Positions 43,711 through 53,155 of a stretch of DNA of 64,000 bases are shown here, in pieces (positions within the stretch are counted from its first letter, which is position 1; each line of letters starts with the position of its first letter). Below the pieces are notes generated by a model. It saw nothing but the letters and a program-made list of their open reading frames with translations, was not told the origin of the DNA and searched no databases. The position numbers and the translations under genes are program-made. The stretch spans positions 310,001 through 374,000 of the forward strand of contig NZ_FNCC01000007.1 of assembly GCF_900100955.1 (NCBI RefSeq). The letters run 5' to 3'. The stretch comes from Lentzea fradiae. GTDB taxonomy: Bacteria > Actinomycetota > Actinomycetes > Mycobacteriales > Pseudonocardiaceae.

Positions 43711-44964
43711 ATGGAGAGGACGACCTGTCTCGTCGTCGGGGGCGGACCCGCGGGGATGGTGCTGGGGCTGCTGCTGGCGCGCGGGGGCGTGGAGGTGACC
43801 GTGCTGGAGAAGCACGAGGACTTCCTGCGCGACTTCCGCGGCGACACGGTGCACGCGTCGACGCTCACGCTGATGGACGAGCTGGGGCTCGGTCCGGCGT
43901 TCGAGCAGGTGCCGCACCAGAAGGTCGACAAGATCGAGGCTCTGCTGGAGGACGGGGGCAGGACCCCGATCGCCGACCTGAGCAGGCTTCCCGGCGCCCA
44001 CAAGCACATCGCGATGGTGCCGCAGTGGGACTTCCTCGACCTGCTGGCGGACGCGGGCAGGACGGAGCCGAAGTTCACGCTGCGGATGAGCACCGAGGTC
44101 ACCGGGATCACCAGGAACGGCACCAGGGTCACGGGTGTGACCTATCGGGACCGCACCGACGGCCACACCGGCGAGATCGCCGCCGACCTGGTGGTGGCGG
44201 CGGACGGCCGCGCCTCGATCCTGCGCGACGCCGTGGAGCTGCCCGTGTACCGGTTCGGCGCTCCGATGGACGTGTGGTGGTTCCGCCTGCCGCGCAAGGA
44301 GACCGACGCGGTCACGGGCGGGGCAGGCCGGTTCAGCAACGGCAGCGCGCTGGTGCTCATTCCACGCGGGGACTACTTCCAGTGCGCGTTCTTGATCCGC
44401 AAGGGATCGGACCGTCAGCTGCGCGCGGAAGGCGTCGAGAGGTTCCGTGAGCGCGTGGTCGCGCTCGTGCCGTGGCTGGCCGACCGCGCCGAGCACATCA
44501 CGAGCATCGACGACGTGAAGCTGCTCGACGTGAAGCTGGACCGGCTGAAGCGCTGGCACGTCGACGGCCTGCTGTGCATCGGTGACGCGGCGCACGCGAT
44601 GTCGCCCATCGGCGGCGTGGGCATCAACCTCGCCGTCCAGGACGCGGTCGCCGCGGCCCGGCTGCTCGCCAGGCCGTTGCGCGAGGGCACCCTGACCGGC
44701 GCCGGGCTCGCGCGGGTGCGCCGCCGCCGGTGGTTCCCGACGGTGGTGATCCAGACGATGCAGCGGGTGGTCCAGGACCGGTTCCTGCGGCGGGTGGTGA
44801 CCGGCGACGGTGCCCCGGTGAGCGGCGTTCCCGCCCCGCTGCGGATCGTCCGGCGCTTCCCCTGGCTGCAGACGGTTCCGGCCTACCTCGTCGCGATCGG
44901 CCCGCTCCCCGAGCACGCGCCGGACTTCGCGCGCAGGGCCCCGCAGACGATCGTCAGGTCGTGA
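43711..44964 (+). CDS. FAD-dependent monooxygenase (PHBH fold)
   Basis: 417-residue flavoprotein hydroxylase: dinucleotide motif CLVVGGGPAGMVLGLLLAR, DG motif LVVAADGRASILRDAV, and GD motif CIGDAAHAMSPIGGVGIN. Family members hydroxylate aromatic compounds or inactivate antibiotics; the substrate cannot be told from sequence. SD AGAGGGG. It converges on the LuxR-type regulator, overlapping its 3' end by 11 bp. Confidence 0.9.
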   Translation: MERTTCLVVGGGPAGMVLGLLLARGGVEVTVLEKHEDFLRDFRGDTVHASTLTLMDELGLGPAFEQVPHQKVDKIEALLEDGGRTPIADLSRLPGAHKHIAMVPQWDFLDLLADAGRTEPKFTLRMSTEVTGITRNGTRVTGVTYRDRTDGHTGEIAADLVVAADGRASILRDAVELPVYRFGAPMDVWWFRLPRKETDAVTGGAGRFSNGSALVLIPRGDYFQCAFLIRKGSDRQLRAEGVERFRERVVALVPWLADRAEHITSIDDVKLLDVKLDRLKRWHVDGLLCIGDAAHAMSPIGGVGINLAVQDAVAAARLLARPLREGTLTGAGLARVRRRRWFPTVVIQTMQRVVQDRFLRRVVTGDGAPVSGVPAPLRIVRRFPWLQTVPAYLVAIGPLPEHAPDFARRAPQTIVRS

Positions 44965-45613
44965 CGAACGAGTCGGACGACTCGCTGAGCACCATCGCCA
45001 CGGCGTGGGCGCGGTCACGGGCGCCCAGCTTGCGCAGGATCGCCTTCACGTGGGTCTTCACGGTGTCGTTGCTGATGAAGAGCCGCTGGGCGATCCGCGC
45101 GTTGTCCATGCCCTTCGCCATCTCGGCCAGCACGTCGAACTCGCGCGCCGACAGCCGGCCGAGCGAGGCGGGCGGGGGCATCCGCGCGGGCAGACGCGCC
45201 AGCGACCCCACCCGCGCGTCGATCGTGGCCGGCGCGCCTTTGACGGCGGCGGCGATGGTCGGCAGCAGCTCGGCCACGGGTGAGGTCTTGAGCAGGTAGG
45301 CCACCGCGCCGGCGTCGAGCGCCGCGCGGGCCCAGCTCGGACTGTCCGCATTGGACAGGACGACGACCCTGGCACCGGGCCGGAACTGCGCCGTGTCCCG
45401 CACGGTGCGCAGCGGCCCGGCGCCCGGCACGTCGAAGTCGGTGACGACCAGCTCCACCGGGGTGCTCCGCAGGAAGCGCGCAGCGTCGGCCACGGTGTGG
45501 GCGATGCCCACAACGCGGAAGCAGTGCGTGCGGTGCAGCGAGACCCGCAGCCCCTCGGTGATGAGCTGCGAACCGTCGACCAGCAGCACGCGGGTGGACG
45601 CCGGGTCCGTCAT
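44954..45613 (-). CDS. LuxR/NarL-type response regulator
   Basis: 219-residue regulator with a receiver domain (1-120) and a C-terminal LuxR helix-turn-helix (LSAREFDVLAEMAKGMDNARI, FISNDTVKTHVKAILRKLGA). Phospho-acceptor Asp in VVTDFDVPG and the conserved Lys in YLLKTSP are present, but the usual acidic pair near the N-terminus is VDG, with one Asp lost. No histidine kinase gene is adjacent, so it is orphan and possibly phosphorylation-independent. Confidence 0.88.
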   Translation of the reverse strand: MTDPASTRVLLVDGSQLITEGLRVSLHRTHCFRVVGIAHTVADAARFLRSTPVELVVTDFDVPGAGPLRTVRDTAQFRPGARVVVLSNADSPSWARAALDAGAVAYLLKTSPVAELLPTIAAAVKGAPATIDARVGSLARLPARMPPPASLGRLSAREFDVLAEMAKGMDNARIAQRLFISNDTVKTHVKAILRKLGARDRAHAVAMVLSESSDSFVTT

Positions 45614-45680
45614 GACACCGGGAAGTTACTAGCGGGTACCGCGACGCGTAACCTGCCGGGCGCCGGATTGCTCCGTACGG

Positions 45681-46439
45681 CTACCTATTTGCGACCGGAT
45701 TGACGAGCGTTCCGAGGCCGTCCACAGTCACGGAGACCGTCTGTCCGGCCTTGAGCGGGCCGACACCGGCGGGGGTGCCGGTGAGGATCACGTCGCCGGG
45801 CAGCAGCGTCATGATGCCGGACACGTACTCGATGAGCGACGGGATGTCGTGCACCATCAAGGAAGTACGTCCGTCTTGCTTCACCTCGCCGTCGACCTCG
45901 GTGACGATCCGGACGTCCGACGGGTCGAACTCCGTCTCGATGAACGGCCCCATCGGGCAGAACGAGTCGAACCCCTTGGCGCGCGTGAACTGCACGTCCT
46001 TCTTCTGCAGGTCGCGGGCCGTGACGTCGTTGGCGATGGTGTACCCCATCACGACGCCCATGGCCTTCGCCTTCGACACCTCCCGGCACGGCTGGCCGAT
46101 GATGACGGCGAGCTCGCCCTCGAAGTCGACGCGTTCCGAGACGGCCGGAATCCTGATCTCCACGTTCGGCCCGACCACCGAGGTGTTCGGCTTGAAGAAC
46201 AGCAACGGCTCCGCCGGCACCTCGTTGCCGAGCTCGGCCGCGTGGTCCGCGTAGTTCCGCCCCACACCGATGATCTTGGTCGGCAGGATCGGGGCGAGCA
46301 GCCGCACGTCGGCCAGCGGCCACTTGCGGCCGGTGAACGTGGGCGTGCCGAAGGGGTGTTCGGCGATCTCCGCGGCTTCCTCACCGTGGACGGCGACGAA
46401 GGCAACGCCTTGCGGGTGGGCAATCCTGGCAATACGCAC
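45681..46439 (-). CDS. Fumarylacetoacetate hydrolase-family protein
   Basis: 252-residue FAH-fold enzyme, homologous in position and sequence to Rv2993c. TKIIGVGRNYADHAAELG, metal-binding ERVDFEGELAVIIG, GYTIANDVTARDLQKKD and LLPGDVILTGTPAGVGP. Probably hydrolyses or decarboxylates a 2-oxo acid or fumarylpyruvate-like compound. GTG 46439 gives family length. It lies 10 bp after cimA on the same strand. Confidence 0.9.
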   Translation of the reverse strand: MRIARIAHPQGVAFVAVHGEEAAEIAEHPFGTPTFTGRKWPLADVRLLAPILPTKIIGVGRNYADHAAELGNEVPAEPLLFFKPNTSVVGPNVEIRIPAVSERVDFEGELAVIIGQPCREVSKAKAMGVVMGYTIANDVTARDLQKKDVQFTRAKGFDSFCPMGPFIETEFDPSDVRIVTEVDGEVKQDGRTSLMVHDIPSLIEYVSGIMTLLPGDVILTGTPAGVGPLKAGQTVSVTVDGLGTLVNPVANR

Positions 46440-46449
46440 GACGTCAACC

Positions 46450-48048
46450 TTAGACCGGCTCGACCGCCGACGAGCGCATCGCCTTGTGGGCGAGGGCATC
46501 GCACAGGGCGAGCCAGCTCGCCTCGACGATGTTCCCGTGCACGCCCACGGTCGTCCACGCGCGCTCGCCGTCCGTCGACTCGACCAGCACGCGCGTCACC
46601 GCGTCCGTGCCGGGGTGCTCGGTGAGGATGCGCACCTTGTAGTCGGCCAGCTCCACGGCGTCCAACCAGGACAGGTGCGGCAGCAACGCCTTGCGCAGGG
46701 CCGCGTCCAGAGCGTGCACGGGCCCGTTGCCCTCGGCCGTGGCGATGACCCGCTCCCCCGCCACGTGCACCTTCACCGTGGCCTCGGACACGATCTCGCC
46801 GTCCGACCGGTGGTCCAGCACCACCCGGTAGGACTCCAGCGCGAACGGCGGAGTGTCCAGCTGGGACAGTTCGTGCCGCAGCAGCAGCTCCATCGAGGCG
46901 TCGGCGGCCTCGAAGGACCACCCCTTGGCCTCCATCTCCTTGACCTTCTTGAGCGCGTTGCCCACCTCCTCCGACCGGCCGGTCAGGTCGAGCCCGAACT
47001 CACGTCCCTTGAGCTCGATGCTCGCCCGACCGGCCATCTCGGTGACCAGCACCCGCATGTCGTTGCCGACGATGTCCGGAACGATGTGGTTGTAGAGCTC
47101 CGGATCCACCTTGATCGCGCTCGCGTGCAGCCCCGCCTTGTGGGCGAATGCCGACGACCCGACGTAAGCCTGGTGGGTGTCGGGTGCGATGTTCGCGATC
47201 TCGGCCAACGCATGGGAGACGCGGGTGAGCTCGGCCAGTGCCCCGGTCGGGAGCACGTCCATGCCGAGCTTGGTCACGAGGTTCCCCACAACGGCGAACA
47301 GGTCCGCGTTGCCCGCCCGCTCGCCATACCCGTTGGCAGTGCACTGCACGTGCGTCGCGCCCGCCTGAACGGCCGCGATGGTGTTCGCCACGGCACAGGA
47401 CGTGTCGTCCTGGCAATGGATCCCCACCCGGAAGCCGGTCTTCCGGACGACCTCGCCCACCGTCTCGGCAAGCCCCAGCGGCAACTGCCCGCCGTTGGTG
47501 TCGCACAGCACGACGACGTCCGCACCACCCTCCACAGCGGACTCCAGCACCCTCAGGCTGGTGTCCGGCGAGAACGCGTAGCCGTCGAAGAAGTGCTCGG
47601 CGTCGAGGAAGACCCGCCTCCCGTGCTCCTTCAAGAACCGCACGGTGTCCCGCACCATCCGCAGGTTCTCGTCCGTGTCAGTCCGCAACGCCCGCTCGAT
47701 GTGCCGCAGATCCGACTTGGCGACCAACGTCACCACCGGCGCCTGCGACTCCAGCAACGCCCTGACCTGCGGATCGTCCTCGACCTTGACCCCGGCCTTG
47801 CGAGTGGCCCCGAACGCGACGAGCTTGGCGTGCTTGAGCTCCAGCTCCCCGGCCGCCGCCCGCGCGAAGAACTCCGTGTCCTTCGGCAGCGCACCAGGCC
47901 ACCCGCCCTCGATGAACCCGACCCCGAGCCCGTCCAGCAACCGCGCGACAGCGAGCTTGTCCGTGACGGAGTACGAAATGCCCTCACGTTGTGCGCCGTC
48001 GCGCAAGGTCGTGTCGTAGACGTGGAACTCGTCGGTGGGGCCGGCCAT
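46450..48048 (-). CDS. cimA: (R)-citramalate synthase
   Basis: Condenses pyruvate with acetyl-CoA to citramalate, the threonine-independent route to 2-oxobutyrate and isoleucine. 532 residues: HVYDTTLRDGAQREGISYSV, VVLCDTNGGQLPLGLAETV, GIHCQDDTSCAVANTIAAV, and a C-terminal regulatory domain (VKVHVAGERVIATAEGNGP). The length and AEGNGPVHALD-type region match CimA rather than LeuA. The Ile-rich attenuator upstream strongly supports an isoleucine role. Confidence 0.92.
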   Translation of the reverse strand: MAGPTDEFHVYDTTLRDGAQREGISYSVTDKLAVARLLDGLGVGFIEGGWPGALPKDTEFFARAAAGELELKHAKLVAFGATRKAGVKVEDDPQVRALLESQAPVVTLVAKSDLRHIERALRTDTDENLRMVRDTVRFLKEHGRRVFLDAEHFFDGYAFSPDTSLRVLESAVEGGADVVVLCDTNGGQLPLGLAETVGEVVRKTGFRVGIHCQDDTSCAVANTIAAVQAGATHVQCTANGYGERAGNADLFAVVGNLVTKLGMDVLPTGALAELTRVSHALAEIANIAPDTHQAYVGSSAFAHKAGLHASAIKVDPELYNHIVPDIVGNDMRVLVTEMAGRASIELKGREFGLDLTGRSEEVGNALKKVKEMEAKGWSFEAADASMELLLRHELSQLDTPPFALESYRVVLDHRSDGEIVSEATVKVHVAGERVIATAEGNGPVHALDAALRKALLPHLSWLDAVELADYKVRILTEHPGTDAVTRVLVESTDGERAWTTVGVHGNIVEASWLALCDALAHKAMRSSAVEPV

Positions 48049-48080
48049 CGGGATCCTCTCCTCATCCGGGCAAACAAAAA

Positions 48081-48104
48081 GACCCCCCGCGAATGCGAGA
48101 GGTC
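48081..48104 (-). terminator. Attenuator terminator before cimA
   Basis: On the minus strand GACCTCTCGC-ATTC-GCGGGGGGTC is followed directly by TTTTTGTTT, a true intrinsic terminator. It lies inside the leader between the leader peptide and cimA. Confidence 0.85.
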
Positions 48105-48107
48105 TGC

Positions 48108-48140
48108 GCGTCGGGTGCCTGGGGAGGCACTACCCGACGC
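48108..48140 (-). promoter_or_regulatory. cimA leader pause hairpin
   Basis: GCGTCGGG/CCCGACGC plus TGCCT/AGGCA stems around GGGG. The 3-nt bulge is exactly the leader-peptide stop codon (48130-48132). It precedes the terminator and corresponds to the 1:2 hairpin of a translation-controlled attenuator. Confidence 0.7.
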
Positions 48141-48174
48141 GCTCGGCGATAATGATGGCGAGGTGCTGAGCCAT
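48130..48174 (-). CDS. cimA attenuator leader peptide
   Basis: 14-residue ORF MAQHLAIIIAERVG. Three consecutive Ile codons (ATC ATT ATC) plus Leu and Val are the regulatory codons expected for isoleucine control. Its stop codon is in the pause hairpin and the terminator follows 26 nt later. Inferred mechanism: ribosome stalling when charged tRNA-Ile is low permits read-through into cimA. Confidence 0.75.
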   Translation of the reverse strand: MAQHLAIIIAERVG

Positions 48175-48275
48175 GCGGCCGATGCTGCCACAGCCCGCAC
48201 CCGCGTACCAAGCACCGGTACCGAATCTCCCACTATCTGGTCACGCCCGCTACGGGGTGTGGCGCGACCGCGGGC

Positions 48276-49252
48276 TCACCCCAGCCCGGCGAGATACCGG
48301 GCGAACGCCTCGACCGCGGCCGGGTTGCGAGGCCCTTCGACCAACGCCGCGTAGGGCAGCGAGAAGAACCGCTTCCCCTTCACCGCCGGAGAGTTGGCCA
48401 GCGGCGCGAACCCCTCCAGGAAAGCCTGCTTCCGGGCGGCCGTGCTGGCCTGCGCGTCCGCGTAGTCCACGATCAGCACGACATCGGGCGACCGCTCCAC
48501 CACGGTCTCCCAGCTGACGGTGGTCCAACTGTCGTTCAGGTCTCCGAAGATGTTGTCCCCGCCGGCCCGCCCGATGATGTCGGAAGGCGCGGCGTTCTTC
48601 CCGGACGTGAACGGCTGGTCCTGCCCGCTGTCGTACAGGAACACCTTCGGCCGCGGCTTGCCCGCGGTCAGCCGCCCGGCCTCCTCGACCTGCCGCTGGT
48701 ACCCCGACACCAGCTCCTCGGCGCGGTTCTCGACCCGGAAGATCTTCCCGAGGTTGCGCAGATCCGTGTACAGGGCCTCCAAAGCGGGCATGATGCCCCG
48801 CTGCTTGCCCACCCCGTTCCGGCACGCCTCGGTCAGTTGATACGTGCCGATCCCCAGCCCGCGCAACGCGTCGGGGGTGAACCCGGTGCTCTCGCTGAAG
48901 CCGTAGTTCCACCCGGCGAACACCAGGTCGGCGTTGGCCCCCTGCACCACCTCCGCGGAGATCTTGTCCGCCAGCCGGGCCGACTGCTCGAAGTCCGCCT
49001 TCCACGGCGAGGTTTCGAGGTCGACGGCGTTGCCCTCGTCGACCACGTACCCGGCCATGTGGTCCCGCAGTCCCAACGCGAACATCATCTCGGTGATGCC
49101 GGTGTCGTTGGTGACCACCCTGGACGGCACGCGGTCGAACGTGACCTCCCGGCCGCAGTTCACCACGGTCACCGGTGACACCGCCTCCGGCACGGAAGCG
49201 ACCGTGGCCCCGCAACCCGTGACAGCCACCAGCACAACAGCGAGAGCGGTTC

Positions 49253-49256
<4 letters not shown>
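48276..49256 (-). CDS. ABC transporter substrate-binding lipoprotein (cobamide-type, BtuF-like)
   Basis: 326-residue solute-binding lipoprotein of the Fe-siderophore/cobalamin class. Signal peptide LAVVLVAVTGCG with lipobox Cys. Motifs GREVTFDRVPSRVV, GITEMMFALGLRDHMAGYV and NWSTT-like SWTTVSWETVV. TTG start at 49256, supported by a GGAGG SD four bases upstream and a TTGA overlap with the ATPase stop. Similar three-gene cassettes are often called F420-0 transporters; the riboswitch upstream favours a cobamide substrate. Confidence 0.8.
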
Positions 49257-49992
<736 letters not shown>

Positions 49993-49993
<1 letters not shown>

Positions 49994-51015
49994 CAACGCC
50001 CTCCGAAGACGTAGGTCCCGCGACGCATGAGGAAGATGAAGCACGGCACGCCGATCGCGGCCGTGATGACGCCGAGCGGCAGTTCCTCCGGCGCGGCCAG
50101 CATTCGGGCGGCGACGTCGACCCAGACGAGGAACGACGCCCCGGCGAGCGGTGCGATCGGCAGCACGCGGCGGTGGTCCGCGCCGACGACCATCCTGGTC
50201 AGGTGCGGCAGCATCAGGCCGACGAAACCGACGGCGCCGCTCACAGCGACCAGCACGCCGGTGATGCCGGCGGTGACGACGAACAGCTGGGTGCGGAACC
50301 GGGTGACCTCGATGCCGAGCGTCGTCGCGGTCTCGTCGCCCATCGCGAGGGCGTTGAGCTGGCGGGTCCTGGTCCCGAGGAAGGCGATCCCGGCGGCCGT
50401 CACGGCGGTGGCGACGGGCAACGACCGCCAGTTCGCGCCGCCGAGACTGCCGAGCAGCCAGAACATGGCGCTGCGGGCCGCCTCGCCGTGCGGAGCCTGG
50501 AAGACGAGCAACATCGCCACCGCGGAGAACCCGTACGCCAGCGCGGTTCCGGTCAGCACGAGCCGCAACGGGGTGAGCCCCCGGCTCGTGCGGGCGGTCA
50601 GGTAGACCAGCGCCGTGGCGCCGAGGCCGGTCAGGAACGCGCCCGTGGAGAGCGCGTAGACGCCCAGGCCCTGGAGGACGCCGAGGGTCGCCACGGCCGT
50701 CGCGCCCACGCTCGCGCCCGACGAGATGCCGAGGACGTACGGGTCGGCGAGGGCGTTGCGGACCATCGCCTGGATCGCCACGCCGACCGCGCTGAGACCG
50801 GCGCCCACGACCGCGGCGAGCAGCACGCGTGGCAGCCGGATGTCCCAGACGATGTGGTACTGCCCGGCGAGGTCGGCGGGGACGACGCCACCCGTCAGCG
50901 CCGCCCGGAGCAGCTCGGCGGTCACGCCGAACGGGACGGGCACCGGCCCGAGCGCGACGCCCGCCACCACGCTGACGACGAGCGCGCAGACGAGCGCGCT
51001 GATCCTGGAGATCAC
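49993..51015 (-). CDS. FecCD/BtuC-family ABC permease
   Basis: 340-residue permease with about ten helices: LRLP-type motif WDIRLPRVLLAAVVGAGLSA, MVRNALADPYVLGISSGASV and GFVGLMLPHLTRMVVGADHR coupling helix. GTG start at 51015 behind AAGGGAACCA. First gene of the operon, 40 bp after the cobalamin riboswitch, which makes vitamin B12 or a related cobamide the leading substrate. Confidence 0.9.
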
Positions 51016-51054
51016 TGGTTCCCTTCCCGCAGTCCACGGCAGGAGTCGGAGGTG

Positions 51055-51178
51055 CTGTGCACGCCGCGTGCGGGTGTTCGGGCTCGTCCCCGTTGCCGGG
51101 GACCTACCGTTGCGGGTCAGCGCCGGACTTCGACCGGTCTTCCCCCACGCACGACGCGATCACTGTAGCCCGGCGTCC
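51055..51178 (-). promoter_or_regulatory. Cobalamin riboswitch
   Basis: On the minus strand the conserved core GGGGAAGACCGGT, CGAAGTCCGGCGCTGACC, CGCAACGGTAGG (51103-51146) matches the actinobacterial cobalamin riboswitch, and GAGCCCGAACACCCGC (51070-51085) fits its distal conserved segment. It lies in the 5' leader of the BtuC-like permease; cobalamin binding should repress the transporter. Exact ends are uncertain by ~20 nt. Confidence 0.88.
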
Positions 51179-51331
51179 GCGCCCTCCCGAGTCGGGCCGG
51201 GAGCGGATCCGGCGGACATCGGAAAAGATCTTCGAAGTTTTTCCCGCGGCCGTGTCGATCCGGCACCCGGCCCGTTCGACCTGGGGATGCGGAGGGACCG
51301 AGGTGGTCGCTCACGACGGAGGAGACACACC

Positions 51332-51751
51332 GTGAAGTTCATGCTGATCATGCGCGCCACCGACGAGGGCTACGCGAACCTGGGCGACGTCGACTTCGAC
51401 AAGATGCTCCAGCTCGTCGGCGAGTACAACGAGGAGATGATCCGCGCCGGGGTGCTGCTGGCCGCCGAGGGGCTCGCCGACCCGTCGGAGGGCGTCGTCG
51501 TCGACTACTCCGCCACGCCGCCGATCGTCACGGACGGCCCGTACGGCGAGACCAAGGAGCTGTTCAACGGCTTCTACATCCTCAACGTCGCCTCGCTGGA
51601 GGAGGCGGTCGAGTGGGCCAAGCGCGCCCCGCTGGCCGGGCCGGGCTTCAAGACCGAGATCCGCCGGGTGCCGACCATCGACGAGTTCCCGCAGGACAAC
51701 GAGTGGATCCGCAAGGAGCGCGCCTGGCGCGAGGCCAACGGCCAGCTCTGA
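51332..51751 (+). CDS. YCII/DGPF-domain protein
   Basis: 139-residue dimeric alpha/beta-barrel protein of the YCII-related family: MKFMLIMRATDEGYANLGDVDFDKM, VTDGPYGETKELFNGFYIL (DGPF motif) and AVEWAKRAPL. In actinobacteria such genes are frequent near ECF sigma factors; here no sigma gene is adjacent. GTG start behind GGAGGAG. Function unknown. Confidence 0.87.
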   Translation: MKFMLIMRATDEGYANLGDVDFDKMLQLVGEYNEEMIRAGVLLAAEGLADPSEGVVVDYSATPPIVTDGPYGETKELFNGFYILNVASLEEAVEWAKRAPLAGPGFKTEIRRVPTIDEFPQDNEWIRKERAWREANGQL

Positions 51752-51771
51752 CCGCGTGGCCGGAAAAGCCG

Positions 51772-51803
51772 GAAGCCCCGGCCGGAGAACCGGCCGGGGC
51801 TTC
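51772..51803. terminator. Bidirectional terminator, YCII / leuB
   Basis: 14-bp stem GAAGCCCCGGCCGG with AGAA tetraloop between convergent stops 51751 (+) and 51824 (-). Confidence 0.85.
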
Positions 51804-51823
51804 GCGACGTCTGGCTCGGGGCC

Positions 51824-52861
51824 TCAGCCCGTGCGCACGTTCGACGACACGAGCGCGGCGAGCCGGTCGCCGATCGCGTAGGTCGCGCCCGGCGACTGGT
51901 GGTCGCGCGTGGCCAGGTCGAACGCCACGGAAGCCTCGATCCGGCGGGACGCCTCGTGCTCGCCGAGGTGGTCGAGCAGCAGCGCCACCGACAGCACGGC
52001 GGCCGTCGGGTCCGCGATGCCCTGCCCCGCGATGTCCGGCGCGGAACCGTGCACCGGCTCGAACATCGACGGGTTGCGGCGCGTCACGTCCAGGTTGCCC
52101 GACGCGGCCAGGCCGATGCCGCCCGTGACGGCGGCGGCGAGGTCGGTCAGGATGTCGCCGAACAGGTTGTCCGTCACGATCACGTCGTACCGGCCGGGGT
52201 CGGTGACGAGGTGGATCGTGGCCGCGTCGACGTGCTGGTAGGCCACCGTCACGTCCGGGTGCTGCAACGAGACCTCCTCCACCACGCGCGACCACAACGA
52301 ACCGGCGTGCGTGAGGACGTTCGTCTTGTGCACCAGCGTCAGGTGCCGGCGCGGACGTGCCGACGCACGCGCGAACGCGTCGCGCACCACCCGCTCGACG
52401 CCGAACGAGGTGTTCAGCGAGACCTCGGTGGCGATCTCGTGCGGGGTGTCCTTGCGCAGCAGACCGCCGTTGCCCGCGTACGGGCCCTCGGTGCCCTCGC
52501 GGACCACCACCATGTCGATCTCCGGCGGGTCCGCGAGCGGGCTGCGGACGCCGGGGTAGAGCCGGGCGGGGCGGAGGTTCACGTGGTGGTCGAGCTCGAA
52601 GCGCAGGCGCAGCAACAGCCCCCGCTCCAGAATTCCGCTCGGCACCGACGGGTCGCCCACCGCGCCGAGCAGGATCGCGTCGTGCTGGCGGAGCTCACCG
52701 AGCACCGACTCGGGCAACAACTCTCCCGTGGCGTGCCAGCGCGCCGCGCCGAGGTCGTAACGAGTGATCTCGGCCGCCGGAACGACCTCGCCGAGGACCT
52801 TCAGGGCCTCCGCGATGACCTCGGGCCCGATCCCGTCTCCTGGGATCACTGCGAGCCGCAT
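51824..52861 (-). CDS. leuB: 3-isopropylmalate dehydrogenase
   Basis: Oxidative decarboxylation of 3-isopropylmalate in leucine synthesis. 345 residues: [95 protein letters not shown] seven bases before ATG 52861; the GTG at 52867 is too close. It is separate from leuCD, as in mycobacteria. Confidence 0.97.
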   Translation of the reverse strand: MRLAVIPGDGIGPEVIAEALKVLGEVVPAAEITRYDLGAARWHATGELLPESVLGELRQHDAILLGAVGDPSVPSGILERGLLLRLRFELDHHVNLRPARLYPGVRSPLADPPEIDMVVVREGTEGPYAGNGGLLRKDTPHEIATEVSLNTSFGVERVVRDAFARASARPRRHLTLVHKTNVLTHAGSLWSRVVEEVSLQHPDVTVAYQHVDAATIHLVTDPGRYDVIVTDNLFGDILTDLAAAVTGGIGLAASGNLDVTRRNPSMFEPVHGSAPDIAGQGIADPTAAVLSVALLLDHLGEHEASRRIEASVAFDLATRDHQSPGATYAIGDRLAALVSSNVRTG

Positions 52862-52865
52862 CCAC

Positions 52866-52880
52866 ACACCTCCCAGGTGT
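52866..52880 (-). promoter_or_regulatory. SD-overlapping hairpin in the leuB leader
   Basis: ACACCT-GGG-AGGTGT (minus strand) with the leuB SD GGGAGG in its loop and 3' arm. It could lower translation until melted. Weak evidence on its own. Confidence 0.35.
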
Positions 52881-52899
52881 CCGTCCCCAATTGGTGGGA

Positions 52900-52947
52900 C
52901 TACTTTCCTCCGCGAGAGGCTACCTGCACCACGGCCGCGCGCCGCAT
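52900..52947 (-). CDS. Possible leuB leader peptide
   Basis: 15-codon [18 protein letters not shown] upstream of leuB with three Val codons but no Leu run. A hairpin (52953-52969, ACACCCC/GGGGTGT) precedes it, and no U-tracted terminator lies between it and leuB. Low confidence; listed because two other BCAA genes here have leader peptides. Confidence 0.25.
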   Translation of the reverse strand: MRRAAVVQVASRGGK

Positions 52948-53078
52948 GCCGGACACCCCTTCGGGGTGTTCTCTCCCGTACTGCGGGACACCCACACGGC
53001 CCATTCCCCGCTTTCGAGTGTCACTCGACCGCAGTACCTCCGGTACGTCAAGGGGTGACCACGCTCCGCAACCCGAAA

Positions 53079-53129
53079 GCACGCGGGGCCCTTCCGTACT
53101 GTCAGACAGTACGAAAGGGCCCCGCGTGC
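53079..53129. repeat. Dispersed palindrome, copy 3 (25-bp arms)
   Basis: 25-bp arms with one mismatch (CTTCCG for CTTTCG in the left arm), centre 53104, starting 26 bp past the subtilase stop on the minus strand. Same core as copies at 20629 and 24343. Confidence 0.9.
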
Positions 53130-53155
53130 ACTCCGGCTCGGGCGAACGGGTGGTG

